Assembly (NCBI GenBank): GCA_965232405.1
Contig: OZ246966.1
Coordinates: 2,356,001 to 2,420,000, forward strand
DNA: 64,000 nt
Reading direction: 5' to 3'
Source of the DNA: RCIO01 sp965232405
GTDB taxonomy: Bacteria; Pseudomonadota; Alphaproteobacteria; Rhizobiales; Rhizobiaceae
Shown: positions 34,317 through 43,117 of the stretch, piece after piece
How the letters are laid out: every line of letters starts with the position of its first letter
How positions within the stretch are numbered: position 1 is the first letter of the stretch
Notes under the pieces: model-generated
The model's database searches: none
What the model saw: only the letters and a program-made list of their open reading frames with translations
What the model was told of the DNA's origin: nothing
Program-made: the position numbers and the translations under genes

Positions 34317-35417
34317 ATGGACCGTCGTTCATTTATCAAGAAGGCCGGCATGGCCGGTGCTGGCGCAGCGGCTGCAACAACGCTCGCCGCACCTGCTATC
34401 GCGCAGGCGACCACCGACCTCGTCATCGTTTCCACATGGCCGCGTGACTTCCCCGGCCTCGGCCTTCCGGCGCAGCGCCTCGCGGCGCGCATCGGCGAGC
34501 TGACCGACGGACGCATCAACGTTCAGTACTTCGCCGCTGGCGAGCGCGTCGGCGCGTTCGACTCCTTCGACGAAGTCGCTTCGGGCAACGCACAGGCCTA
34601 TATCGGCGCCGACTATTACTGGATTGGCAAGCACGCCGGCTGGGCGGCGTTCACCGCCATTCCGTTCGGCCTCACCTACACCGAGATCGACGCCTGGTGT
34701 AAGTTTGCCGGCGGACAGGAACTGTGGGACGAACTCGGCGACGAATTCGGCATTCAGCCGATGGCAGCTGGCAACACCGGCGTGCAGATGGGCGGCTGGT
34801 TCAACAAGGAAATCAACTCCGCCGACGACCTCAAGGGCCTCAAGATGCGCATCCCGGGCCAGGGCGGCCAGGTGCTGACCAAGCTCGGCGCTTCGACGGT
34901 TTCGCTGCCGGGCGGCCAGATCTACGAAAATCTCGTCTCCGGCGCGATCGATGCCACGGAGTGGGTCGGTCCCTACAACGACTATTTCATGAAGCTCTAC
35001 GAAGCCGCCAAGTACTACTACTGGCCGGGCATGCATGAGCCGGGCGCGCAGCTTACCTTCGGCGCCAACAAGAGCTGGTTCACCAGCCTGTCGAAGAATG
35101 ATCAGGAGATCATCAAGGCCGCCTGTAACGAGGAAAACTCGCTCACGATGGCGGAAACCAACGCCAACAACGGTGCTTACCTCAACCGTTTGATCAACGA
35201 TCATGGCGTCGAACTCAAGGAGTTCAACGACGACGTCTATGCGGCGTTCGGTTCGGCTGCTCAGGAAGTGCTCGAAGAGGCCAAGGCGCACAGTGATCTC
35301 GCTGCCCGCATCATGACGTCTGTCGAGAAGGCGCGTTCGGAGATCGGCGCGTGGACCAGCATTTCCGACATGGCCTACGTTCAGAAGCGCAACAAAGTGC
35401 TTGGCATGGACGGCTAA
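34317..35417 (+). CDS. TRAP transporter substrate-binding protein, TakP/DctP7-like
   Basis: Periplasmic receptor of 366 residues exported by Tat: MDRRSFIKKAG twin-arginine motif, cleavage near residue 29 (AIA/Q). The DctP fold carries segments typical of the 2-oxo-acid receptor group. GNTGVQMGGWF near 155 and GLKMRIPGQGG near 178 (Arg that binds carboxylate) are followed by DATEWVGPYND near 218 (Glu-Trp) and MHEPGAQLTF near 243. A 2-oxo acid or related monocarboxylate, possibly with a bound cation, is the best guess. The start follows GGGAGGAATATCTC. First gene of a three-gene TRAP operon. Confidence 0.92.
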   Translation: MDRRSFIKKAGMAGAGAAAATTLAAPAIAQATTDLVIVSTWPRDFPGLGLPAQRLAARIGELTDGRINVQYFAAGERVGAFDSFDEVASGNAQAYIGADYYWIGKHAGWAAFTAIPFGLTYTEIDAWCKFAGGQELWDELGDEFGIQPMAAGNTGVQMGGWFNKEINSADDLKGLKMRIPGQGGQVLTKLGASTVSLPGGQIYENLVSGAIDATEWVGPYNDYFMKLYEAAKYYYWPGMHEPGAQLTFGANKSWFTSLSKNDQEIIKAACNEENSLTMAETNANNGAYLNRLINDHGVELKEFNDDVYAAFGSAAQEVLEEAKAHSDLAARIMTSVEKARSEIGAWTSISDMAYVQKRNKVLGMDG

Positions 35418-35491
35418 CAGCCGACTTGTTCTTGCTGTTCGCTATGGGGACGGGGCGCGAGCCCCGTCCCGGCTATTCGGGGTAATCTGGG

Positions 35492-36487
35492 ATGTCCGTC
35501 GATACGGGTGCGACCGAGGCGACGCCGTCTGGGATCGGCGGTCTGGCTCTTATCTTCGGTTGGGTGAATCTCGCCGTTCTCGCGGCGTTTCTCATCAACA
35601 ATTTCCTTATCAACGCATTTGACTGGCCAGGCACGGCGCTGTTTTCGTCGGCGACCGGCGGGTTGGCCTGGGCGCAATTCGCGCTCTACATCGCCGCCGT
35701 GGTCCTTGGAGCGGTCTATGCGTTTTCGCGCCGCGATGTTGCGCTTCGGGTCGAAGCGGAGCGCGTTGCCGCGATCAATACCGTGTTCATTCGCTGGGCA
35801 TTCTGGATGGTGCTCATTGTCGGCGTGGCCGACGTGCTCATCACATTCCTGCGCGTCGAAGGGCTGCTTGAACCGCTGGTCGGCACGGATCTGACCCGTA
35901 GCCTAGGCCTGCCAAATTTCCGCGGTGTCTACGTGCATGTTCCGCTGATGCTGCTCAGCGTGGTTTTGGCCGCCTTCACCCGCACGCTCGGGTTTGTGTG
36001 GCTGGCGCTGCTGATTGTCGTCGCGGAACTGCTGATTGTCTTTTCGCGCTTCCTGTTTTCCTACGAACAGCCCTTCATGGCCGATCTGGTGCGCTTCTGG
36101 TACGGGGCGCTTTTCCTGTTCGCCAGCGCCTATACGCTGATCGAGGAAGGGCATGTGCGCGTCGATGTCTTCTACGCCTCGTTCGCCACGCGAACGAAAG
36201 GCGCGGTCAACGCAATTGGTGCGCTGACGATGGGCATCGTGTTCTGCTGGACGATCCTGATCGTCGGCATGGGAAGCACGGCCTCGATCATCAATGCGCC
36301 GGTGTTCAATTTCGAAGTCACGCAGTCGGCGGCATTCGGAATGATGGTCAAATATCTGATGGCGGCATTCCTGGGGATATTCGCCGTGTCAATGATGATT
36401 CAGTTCGTCTCGACCCTGTTCAGCGCGCTTGCAGACTGGCGTGGCGACCCGGGGCATGTCGAACACGAGGGGGCGAGCGTCGCCTGA
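35492..36487 (+). CDS. TRAP transporter small permease (DctQ), long form
   Basis: Inner-membrane subunit of 331 residues, about twice the usual DctQ length. Four helices in the first half (about 20-175) precede a DctQ-like four-helix core with FLFSYEQPFMADLVRFWYGA and EEGHVRVDVFY near residues 187-235, the latter a DctQ signature. The extra N-terminal helices are known in the DctQ partners of TakP-type receptors. It lies 74 bp after the receptor gene and 21 bp before the large permease. Confidence 0.85.
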   Translation: MSVDTGATEATPSGIGGLALIFGWVNLAVLAAFLINNFLINAFDWPGTALFSSATGGLAWAQFALYIAAVVLGAVYAFSRRDVALRVEAERVAAINTVFIRWAFWMVLIVGVADVLITFLRVEGLLEPLVGTDLTRSLGLPNFRGVYVHVPLMLLSVVLAAFTRTLGFVWLALLIVVAELLIVFSRFLFSYEQPFMADLVRFWYGALFLFASAYTLIEEGHVRVDVFYASFATRTKGAVNAIGALTMGIVFCWTILIVGMGSTASIINAPVFNFEVTQSAAFGMMVKYLMAAFLGIFAVSMMIQFVSTLFSALADWRGDPGHVEHEGASVA

Positions 36488-36508
36488 CGGCGAGCTTGGG
36501 CATCGCAT

Positions 36509-39172
36509 ATGGAACTGGTCTTCCTTCTCGTCCTGGTGGTTCTGATGGCCGGCGCGCTTGCGTCAGGCTACCCGGTGGCATTCGCGCTGCCCGGTTCTGC
36601 CATCATCGCCGTGCTGCTGGCCGCGATCTGCGGCTATCTTTTTGCCGGCAACCCCGATGCCTATTTCGCGCAGGGCGGACCGGGGCAATGGCTGTCGGCC
36701 GGTGTCACCAATCTGCGCGGCATATATTGGGAACCTGAACGAGATACGCTCATAGCCATTCCCCTGTTCGTATTCATGGGGATCATGCTGCAGAGATCGC
36801 GTATCGCGGAAGACCTGCTGATCACGATGGCGCAGCTCTTCGGGCCGATACCGGGCGGCCTCGGCATCTCCGTCGTGTTCGTCGGTGCGCTGCTGGCGGC
36901 AACCACCGGCATTGTGGGCGCAACCGTTGTCGCGATGGGCCTGATCTCGCTGCCCGCGATGTTGCGCAACAACTATTCGCAGCCGCTGGCGACCGGCACG
37001 ATCGCCGCTTCGGGCACTCTTGGGCAGATCATTCCGCCTTCGATCGTTCTCATCATTCTGGCGGACCAGCTGGCAAGCGCAGCGGACCAGGCCGGTACGG
37101 CGCGTACCGCACTTTACAAAGCGGCGACGGGCGAGCTCACCATGCCGAGCACGTTCAACGTAACGCCGACCAGCGCCGGCGAGATGTTTCTCGGCGCATT
37201 CCTGCCGGGCCTGGTGCTGGTGGCGCTCTACATGATCTTCATTCTGGTCAGGGCGCTGATAAACCCGAAGGTGGCGCCAGCGGTTCCCCGCGAGGGAAAG
37301 TTCGACGCTGCATTCGCAGGCAAGGTTTTCATCGCGCTGGTACCACCGCTGGCGCTTATCTTCGTTGTTCTGGGCTCCATCATCGGCGGTATCGCAACCG
37401 TCAACCAGGCGGGTGCAATCGGTGCCGCCGGCTCGCTCATCATGGCGGGCTACAAGCTCAGGGACGGGAGCAAACGCGCCTACTATCCGGCCATCATCGC
37501 GGTCGTTTCGCTTGTGTTGATGGCGGTCATCCGCTCGCAGTTTGAAGTCAACATCAAGAGCATCAACGACAGCAGCGACGTCGTTGGCGTAATCCTGATG
37601 ACAATAGCGCTGGCGATGCTCCTCATAGCGCTCTTGTGGAGCGGCTGGCGGACGATCAACACTGACAACACCATGTACGGCGTGATGGTGGAGACGGCGA
37701 AGACGACCTCGCTGGTGTTCATCATTCTGCTAGGCGCGGCAATGCTGACCGCCGCCTTCCGCTCGTTCGGCGGCGAAGAGCTTGTGCGGGATTTCCTGAC
37801 CGGCATGCCGGGCGGTTTCTGGGCCCAGTTCTTCATCGTCATGGCGGTGATTTTCATTCTCGGCTTCTTCCTCGACTTCATCGAGATTGCCGTTGTCGTG
37901 GTGCCGATCGTGGCCCCGATCCTGCTCGCCGATCCCGGCGCGAATATCACCGCCGTGTGGCTGGGCGTGATGATCGGTCTCAACATCCAGACGTCGTTCC
38001 TGACGCCACCCTTCGGCTTCGCGCTGTTCTACCTGCGCGGTGTGGCGCCGGCGGTCGTGAAGACGATCCAGATCTACAAAGGCGTGATTGCGTTCATCAT
38101 CCTGCAACTGGTTGCGCTGGTGATTGTCGCCTATGCGCCGCCGCTGGTGAACTACCTGCCCTCTCGCGTGGCACTGCTGTCCGACACCTCGCCGCCACCG
38201 CGCAATCCCTCGCTGCAATATTGCGTCGACCGTTATGTCTTCGAGACGCTGGACGAGCGTGGCGATGCGATACGTGCGTCTCTCGCCAGCGCCGAGGCGC
38301 TGGACCTGTCCGTGCTGCCGGATCGGCATGCCAACAGGCTGACCGAGGCATTCGAGAACGGCAACAGCGTGTTCGGGCTGATCGATGACGTGCACAAGGC
38401 AGAGGATGCGGTTGTAGCGGCAACGCCGGACTACAGGCCGCTGCACACGACGGTTCGCGATATCGAACGCGATATCCGTCGGCACGAAACTGAAATCGGC
38501 GAACTCGAAACGCGGATTTCGCGCCTGCGCGGCGACGATGCCGAAATCGTCGAGCGGCGCCAGGCGCTGCAGGCACATCTCGATGAACTCATCGCCGAGC
38601 GGGACGCACTTGTCGCGCAGATCCCAGAAGAATGGGAGAACGCGCACGAAGAGTTTGCGAAGCTGACCCGGGCCGAAACGCAGGCCGGCAATGCCTATCG
38701 GCGCGCCGCCGACAATGCCTATCGGCCCGTGATGGACGTTGTTTCGCTCCTGAACGGCGCGGAGCCGCTGGATGCGCTCCGCGGGGAGATCGCGGACCTT
38801 CAGGGTCAGCTTGAGAGCGCCGATGCCGCTGAACTGATCGACAGGCTGTCCGACCTGCAGTCGCGGTCCGATGCGATCGAGGGCGCGAGCGATGTCCGTT
38901 CGGGCCTTGGCGACGCGCGACGCGCGCTGGAGGGCGATGCCGCTGACAGGCAGGCCGCCTCTGAAGGCGTTGCGGAAGCGCTCACGGCGGCTGACGAGGA
39001 GCTTGCCTGGCGCAAGCCGGCTGCTGCGGACCTGCTGCCGGTGCTGGGTTCCTATGAGGAATCGATCCGGACCAATATCGGGCTCAGGCAGCTTCCTCGC
39101 TTCCCGCGCGAACAGGCCCTCTGGGTAGCAAGCTGCAACTCCTCGCACCGGGATATCTCGCTGAACTTCTAA
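36509..39172 (+). CDS. TRAP transporter large permease (DctM) with long C-terminal coiled-coil tail
   Basis: 887 residues; ordinary DctM proteins have about 430. Residues 1-545 are the membrane transporter: GYPVAFALPGSA, LIAIPLFVFMGIMLQRS, GTLGQIIPPSIVLIILAD and LNIQTSFLTPPFGFALFYLR are DctM signatures, and an inserted segment near 310-390 adds helices. Residues 555-887 form a hydrophilic tail with heptad-like helices (DIERDIRRHETEIGELETRI, then RRQALQAHLDELIAERDALV) and two further helical blocks. No known domain was recognised in the tail. Composition stays uniform across the junction, so it is a genuine extension in one frame. Confidence 0.9.
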   Translation: MELVFLLVLVVLMAGALASGYPVAFALPGSAIIAVLLAAICGYLFAGNPDAYFAQGGPGQWLSAGVTNLRGIYWEPERDTLIAIPLFVFMGIMLQRSRIAEDLLITMAQLFGPIPGGLGISVVFVGALLAATTGIVGATVVAMGLISLPAMLRNNYSQPLATGTIAASGTLGQIIPPSIVLIILADQLASAADQAGTARTALYKAATGELTMPSTFNVTPTSAGEMFLGAFLPGLVLVALYMIFILVRALINPKVAPAVPREGKFDAAFAGKVFIALVPPLALIFVVLGSIIGGIATVNQAGAIGAAGSLIMAGYKLRDGSKRAYYPAIIAVVSLVLMAVIRSQFEVNIKSINDSSDVVGVILMTIALAMLLIALLWSGWRTINTDNTMYGVMVETAKTTSLVFIILLGAAMLTAAFRSFGGEELVRDFLTGMPGGFWAQFFIVMAVIFILGFFLDFIEIAVVVVPIVAPILLADPGANITAVWLGVMIGLNIQTSFLTPPFGFALFYLRGVAPAVVKTIQIYKGVIAFIILQLVALVIVAYAPPLVNYLPSRVALLSDTSPPPRNPSLQYCVDRYVFETLDERGDAIRASLASAEALDLSVLPDRHANRLTEAFENGNSVFGLIDDVHKAEDAVVAATPDYRPLHTTVRDIERDIRRHETEIGELETRISRLRGDDAEIVERRQALQAHLDELIAERDALVAQIPEEWENAHEEFAKLTRAETQAGNAYRRAADNAYRPVMDVVSLLNGAEPLDALRGEIADLQGQLESADAAELIDRLSDLQSRSDAIEGASDVRSGLGDARRALEGDAADRQAASEGVAEALTAADEELAWRKPAAADLLPVLGSYEESIRTNIGLRQLPRFPREQALWVASCNSSHRDISLNF

Positions 39173-39217
39173 GAGGGAGTTGGCTGCGCTCCGGTTTGTT
39201 TGCGCTCACGGGCCATA

Positions 39218-39294
39218 CCGCCGCATTGCGGCGGGCCCTCCGGGAGGGCGAGCCACTTGGCCCGATGCCCGGTCGGGCTTGCGGACTTCGTCCG
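39218..39294. repeat. Run of four GC hairpins downstream of dctM
   Basis: Four inverted repeats follow one another: CCGCCGC/GCGGCGG (39218-39234), GCCCTCC/GGAGGGC (39235-39249), GCCCGA/TCGGGC (39260-39278) and CGGAC/GTCCG (39282-39294). None has a T-run. They could serve as transcript 3'-end stabilisers or as part of a dispersed palindromic element continuing to 39371. Confidence 0.55.
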
Positions 39295-39312
39295 AAAAGC
39301 GCTGCAGCAAAT

Positions 39313-39371
39313 CACGGTCGTCATCCCGGCCAAGGGAGCTTGCGAGTGCGAGCCGCGATCCATGCCTGAGC
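39313..39371. repeat. Probable dispersed rhizobial intergenic repeat
   Basis: The pattern CACGGTCGTCATCCCGGCC ... GAGCCGCGATCCATGCCTGAG resembles the 'CGTCAT(C/T)CC ... ATCCATGCC' palindromic elements scattered between genes of Mesorhizobium and relatives. Apparent reading frames through it (minus strand 39169-39453) are short, Arg/Pro/Ser-rich and typical of translated repeats. Copy number cannot be judged from one window. Confidence 0.5.
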
Positions 39372-39496
39372 GGTGGTGATCTGCGCGGCGGTCGGGAAAC
39401 AGCTTCCGGACAGGCTTCGCCTTCCGGGTGCTTGGTTTGCAGGTCATCGTCAAGTGGTAGTGCCCGGCGACGTCGAGCCTCGCATGATCAACAAAA

Positions 39497-39520
39497 AAAG
39501 GGCGCCTTGCGGCGCCCTTT
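39497..39520 (-). terminator. Intrinsic terminator of the Bax-inhibitor-1 gene
   Basis: AAAGGGCGCC (39497-39506), loop TTGC, GGCGCCCTTT (39511-39520): a perfect 10-bp stem. Read on the minus strand it is followed by a run of T (39499 down to 39493). It lies 21 bases beyond the stop of the gene at 39542. Confidence 0.85.
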
Positions 39521-39541
39521 CTGCGTTCGGTTGTTTCGCTG

Positions 39542-40324
39542 CTATTCGCGGTTGCCCAGGAACTGCAGCAGGAACATGAACAGGTTGATGAAGTCGAGGT
39601 AGAGCCTCAGTGCGCCCATGATCGCCTTGCGGCCAGCGACAGCGGCGCCGTCGCCCTCGTAGTACATCTCCTTGATCTGCTGCGTGTCGTAGGCGGTCAG
39701 GCCGGCGAAGATCAGCACGCCGATGCCTGAAATCGCAAACTGCAGCGCCGGCGATGCCAGGAAGATGTTCACCACCATGGCGATGATCAGGCCGAACACG
39801 CCCATGATCAGGAACGAGCCCATGCCCGACAGGTCACGACGCGTCGTGTAGCCCCACAGCGACAATGCGCCGAAGGAGGCCGCGGTGATGAAGAACGTCT
39901 GGACGATCGACCCGGTCGTGTAGATCAGGAAGATCGACGACAGCGAAATGCCCATGAGGGCGGCGAAAGCCCAGAAGGTCGTCTGTGCTGCCGGCACGCT
40001 CATTTTGTGAACGCGGAACGACAGGAAGAAGACCATCGCCAGAGGCGCAAGCATGACGACCCAGCGCAGCGGCGATCCGTAGATCGCGGTGCCGAACGAG
40101 GTCAGCAGCGTGCCGTTTCCAAGCGTGGCGGCGGCCGACGACGGGTCGCCGGTGGTTGCCAGCGAAACCGTGCCGAGCGCGGCAACGCCGGTGATCGCAA
40201 GGCCCAGCGCCATCAGGTTGTAGACCCTGAGCATATAGGCGCGCAGGCCCTCGTCTATTGTGGCGTCGGCGCGGGTTCCGGCGGTCGTCGCGCGCGCCTG
40301 ATAATTACGAAGGGGTTCAGCCAT
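39542..40324 (-). CDS. Bax inhibitor-1/YccA family membrane protein
   Basis: Inner-membrane protein of 260 residues with seven helices: a short soluble N-terminus, then YMLRVYNLMALGLAITGVAA, PLAMVFFLSFRVHKMS, FWAFAALMGISLSSIFLIYT and FGLIIAMVVNIFLASPALQF. The C-terminus carries the family signature GLTAYDTQQIKEMYY followed by ALRLYLDFINLFMFLLQFLG, including the Asp pair linked to pH-gated calcium leak in BsYetJ-type members. Monocistronic, with a clear terminator downstream. 230 bp upstream hold no gene. Confidence 0.95.
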   Translation of the reverse strand: MAEPLRNYQARATTAGTRADATIDEGLRAYMLRVYNLMALGLAITGVAALGTVSLATTGDPSSAAATLGNGTLLTSFGTAIYGSPLRWVVMLAPLAMVFFLSFRVHKMSVPAAQTTFWAFAALMGISLSSIFLIYTTGSIVQTFFITAASFGALSLWGYTTRRDLSGMGSFLIMGVFGLIIAMVVNIFLASPALQFAISGIGVLIFAGLTAYDTQQIKEMYYEGDGAAVAGRKAIMGALRLYLDFINLFMFLLQFLGNRE

Positions 40325-40554
40325 GTTTTCCTCTCAACAGCTCATGTCCCGTCGGGTGTCGGGCAGGTGCGTTCAGGCACACGCCCAGGCGCCGCTGGCG
40401 GGACTCCAGCATGCCTGTCCAGAATATGTGTGTTCTTTGTGTCGAGGACAAGACCTGAGAGGGCCTGTCGAAGCGATAAATCGCGCGGATATTACCGGCT
40501 TTCGCGCTTCGTGAGCGGCTCGCAAGTTCTTGTTAACCTTGAATTATGTGCTGA

Positions 40555-43107
40555 CTACAGATTCCTGAGCACCGGCGCAGCCTTGTGGCCGAGCACGCGC
40601 CATGTGCCCGCAAGCCCGAAACCGACGGTTAGAACCAGCGCAATGACGATGGTCGAGACCGCAACTTCCGGCAGGAAGGACGAAGGCAGGGTCATGATCT
40701 GGGAGACCACGTACCAGGCCGCCACGCCGCCGGCGAACAGGGCGAAGATTGCGGTCGCCAGCCCGATGATCAGATATTCCAGCGAGAACGCGGAGATCAG
40801 CGTGCGCCGCGTAGCGCCAAGCGTCTTCAGCACCACAGCGTCATGAATGCGGGCCCGATTTCCTGCTGCAAGCGCGCCTGAAAGCACCAGCACTGAGGCA
40901 ATCAGCGCCACGGCCGCTGCCGCGCGAATGGCTGTGGCAAGCTGGGCGACCAGACCGTTGACGATGTCGAGAGCGTCCTTGACCCGAACGCTGGTGACGG
41001 CCGGGAACGCGCGGGTGATCGCATTGAGCAGGTTGGCATCATCCGCGGCGGTGGCGTCTTCGTCGGTGAGAGTCGCCAGCCAGGCATGCGGCGCGCCGGC
41101 AAATGTGTTGGGAGAAAACACCATGACGAAATTGATGCCCATCGACTCCCATTCCACCTGGCGCAGATTGGCTATGCGAGCGGTGATATTTCGGCCGAGC
41201 ACGTTGACCGTGACCGTGTCGCCGATATCGAGCCCGATCTCGCCGGCTTCCTCGGCCGAGAAGGAAATGAGCGGTTCGCCGGAGTAGTCGGCCGGCCACC
41301 ACTCGCCCTTGGTCAGCGTGGCGTTTTCCGGCGCCTGTTCGGAATAGGTGATGCCGCGATCGCCACGCAGAACCCATGCGCCCTCCGGGGGCATTTCCAT
41401 TTCGCGAACGTCAACATCATTCAGCGCCATGATCCGCCCGCGCAGCATCGGCACCTTCATCAAGCGCCCCTCGGGCGCTTCCTGAGCGACCAGGTCGGTG
41501 AAGTTGTCGATCTCAGCGGCGGGAATGTCGACGAAGAAGAAGTTGGGCGCGCGCTCGGCGACATTGCCTGAAATCTGATTGCGAAGATTTCCGTCAATCA
41601 GCGCAAGCGTAACCAGCAGGGTAAGCCCCAGCCCAAGCGACAGAACGACCGAAGGGGTCAGTGCGCCCGGCCGGTGGATGTTGCCGACGGCGAGGCGCAG
41701 CGCGGTTGAGCGAACTCGCGGACTGCGCCGGGCAAGCCATTGCAGGGCGGTGCCGACGCTGCGCAGAACCACGAACGCGAAGGCCATGCCGCCGATAAAG
41801 ATAACGGCGATCAACCGCTCATTCGACCACCAGATCGCAAACAAAGCGAGCAGCACCGCAATGGACACCGAGGCGATGACATAGATCGCGCGGGGCCATC
41901 CGCGCGCGTCAAACCCCATTTCGCGAAACAGCGCAGTTGCGGGCACGTCGCGCGCGCGCCCGAGCGGCATAAGCGCGAAGACGAGCGTCACCATCAGTCC
42001 GAACAGAACGCCGATGGCGAGCGCGGCGGGGTAGAACCCTGCCTGCGCAGGCAAGGGCAGCAATGCAGAGAGGAACGCCGTGGCAAGGAATGGCATTGCC
42101 GCGCCAATGACCACGCCTGCGGCGATGCCGATGGCAGCGATCATCAGGATCTGGACCAGATAGACGATGAAGACGAAGTCGCCCGATGCGCCGAGGCTCT
42201 TGAAGGTGGCGATGACGCCGCGCTTTCCTTCGAGATAGGCGCGCACAGCATTGGCGACGCCAACGCCGCCCACGACCAGCGCAGTCAGGCCAACCAGCGT
42301 CAGGAATTGCGAGAAGCGCGCGACATTGCCCGCAAGCGAGGGTGCTGCGTTGGTGCGCGAGCGGATCGACCAGCCGGCTTCTGGGAACTCCTCGGCCGCT
42401 GCGACACGGATCTGGGTGATTGCAGCGTCGGTTGCCGCGCCTTCGGGGAGCCTGATCTTGTAACCGAACTCAACCAGGCTGCCCGGCTGCAACAGGCCGG
42501 AGGCGCGCAAACCATCCAGTGAAACCATCAGGCGCGGTGCGAAGCCGAAACCGTCTGATATGGCGTCCGGTTCTGTGGTTATGCTGGCACGCAGCTCAAA
42601 CTCCTGACCGCCCAGTACAACCCGGTCGCCGATTTCGACACCGAGTCGCTGAAACAGAAGGTCGGCAGCGACAGCGCCGTATACGCCGTCCTGTTCGCCA
42701 AACAGTTCGTCATGCGGCAGCGCAGGTTCGGTTTCGAACGCGCCGTAGAGAGGGTAGGCGTCGTCGACCGCCTTGGCTTCCACCAGCGTCTGGTCCGAGG
42801 CGTCGGGCAAGCGCACCATTGAGCGCATATTGGCATTGACCGCCACGGTGCCCTGGCGCTCGAGGAAGGTCTGCTCCTCCGGGGTCGTCTCGCGGTGAAC
42901 GAGTTCGAAGCGCATGTCCCCGCCCAGAAGCGTTTGACCTTGGCTCGCAACGGCCCCGGTGATGGCCTGAGCAACAGAGTTCACGCCTCCGATGGCGCCC
43001 ACGCCAAGTGCGATGCAGGTGACGAAGATCAGGAAGCCGGACAGGCCGCCGCGCATCTCGCGCAGCGAAAAGCGGAAGGCGAGGGCAAGTGTGCGGGAGA
43101 GCGTCAT
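40555..43107 (-). CDS. ABC transporter permease, FtsX/YbbP family
   Basis: Inner-membrane protein of 850 residues. An N-terminal helix (GFLIFVTCIALGVGAIGGVN) is followed by a large periplasmic MacB_PCD-like domain. Then comes a first FtsX helix set (about 255-400), a second periplasmic region, and a second FtsX set at the C-terminus (LVLSGALAAGNRARIHDAVV, LKTLGATRRTLISAF). This is the YbbP layout, partner of the YbbA ATPase encoded 10 bp upstream. E. coli YbbAP works beside TesA in lipid-like or hydrophobic substrate processing; the same trio occurs here. The start was chosen at MTLSRTLALAFRFSLREMRG. Confidence 0.93.
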   Translation of the reverse strand: MTLSRTLALAFRFSLREMRGGLSGFLIFVTCIALGVGAIGGVNSVAQAITGAVASQGQTLLGGDMRFELVHRETTPEEQTFLERQGTVAVNANMRSMVRLPDASDQTLVEAKAVDDAYPLYGAFETEPALPHDELFGEQDGVYGAVAADLLFQRLGVEIGDRVVLGGQEFELRASITTEPDAISDGFGFAPRLMVSLDGLRASGLLQPGSLVEFGYKIRLPEGAATDAAITQIRVAAAEEFPEAGWSIRSRTNAAPSLAGNVARFSQFLTLVGLTALVVGGVGVANAVRAYLEGKRGVIATFKSLGASGDFVFIVYLVQILMIAAIGIAAGVVIGAAMPFLATAFLSALLPLPAQAGFYPAALAIGVLFGLMVTLVFALMPLGRARDVPATALFREMGFDARGWPRAIYVIASVSIAVLLALFAIWWSNERLIAVIFIGGMAFAFVVLRSVGTALQWLARRSPRVRSTALRLAVGNIHRPGALTPSVVLSLGLGLTLLVTLALIDGNLRNQISGNVAERAPNFFFVDIPAAEIDNFTDLVAQEAPEGRLMKVPMLRGRIMALNDVDVREMEMPPEGAWVLRGDRGITYSEQAPENATLTKGEWWPADYSGEPLISFSAEEAGEIGLDIGDTVTVNVLGRNITARIANLRQVEWESMGINFVMVFSPNTFAGAPHAWLATLTDEDATAADDANLLNAITRAFPAVTSVRVKDALDIVNGLVAQLATAIRAAAAVALIASVLVLSGALAAGNRARIHDAVVLKTLGATRRTLISAFSLEYLIIGLATAIFALFAGGVAAWYVVSQIMTLPSSFLPEVAVSTIVIALVLTVGFGLAGTWRVLGHKAAPVLRNL

Positions 43108-43117
43108 CGGTTGGCCG

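Noticed and set aside
37730..39148. 472-codon open frame on the minus strand
   Set aside because: Antisense to dctM; composition rich in Arg, His and Gln without family motifs.
39169..39453. 94-codon minus-strand frame after dctM
   Set aside because: It runs through the hairpins and the repeat-like element; its translation looks like a translated intergenic repeat, not a protein.
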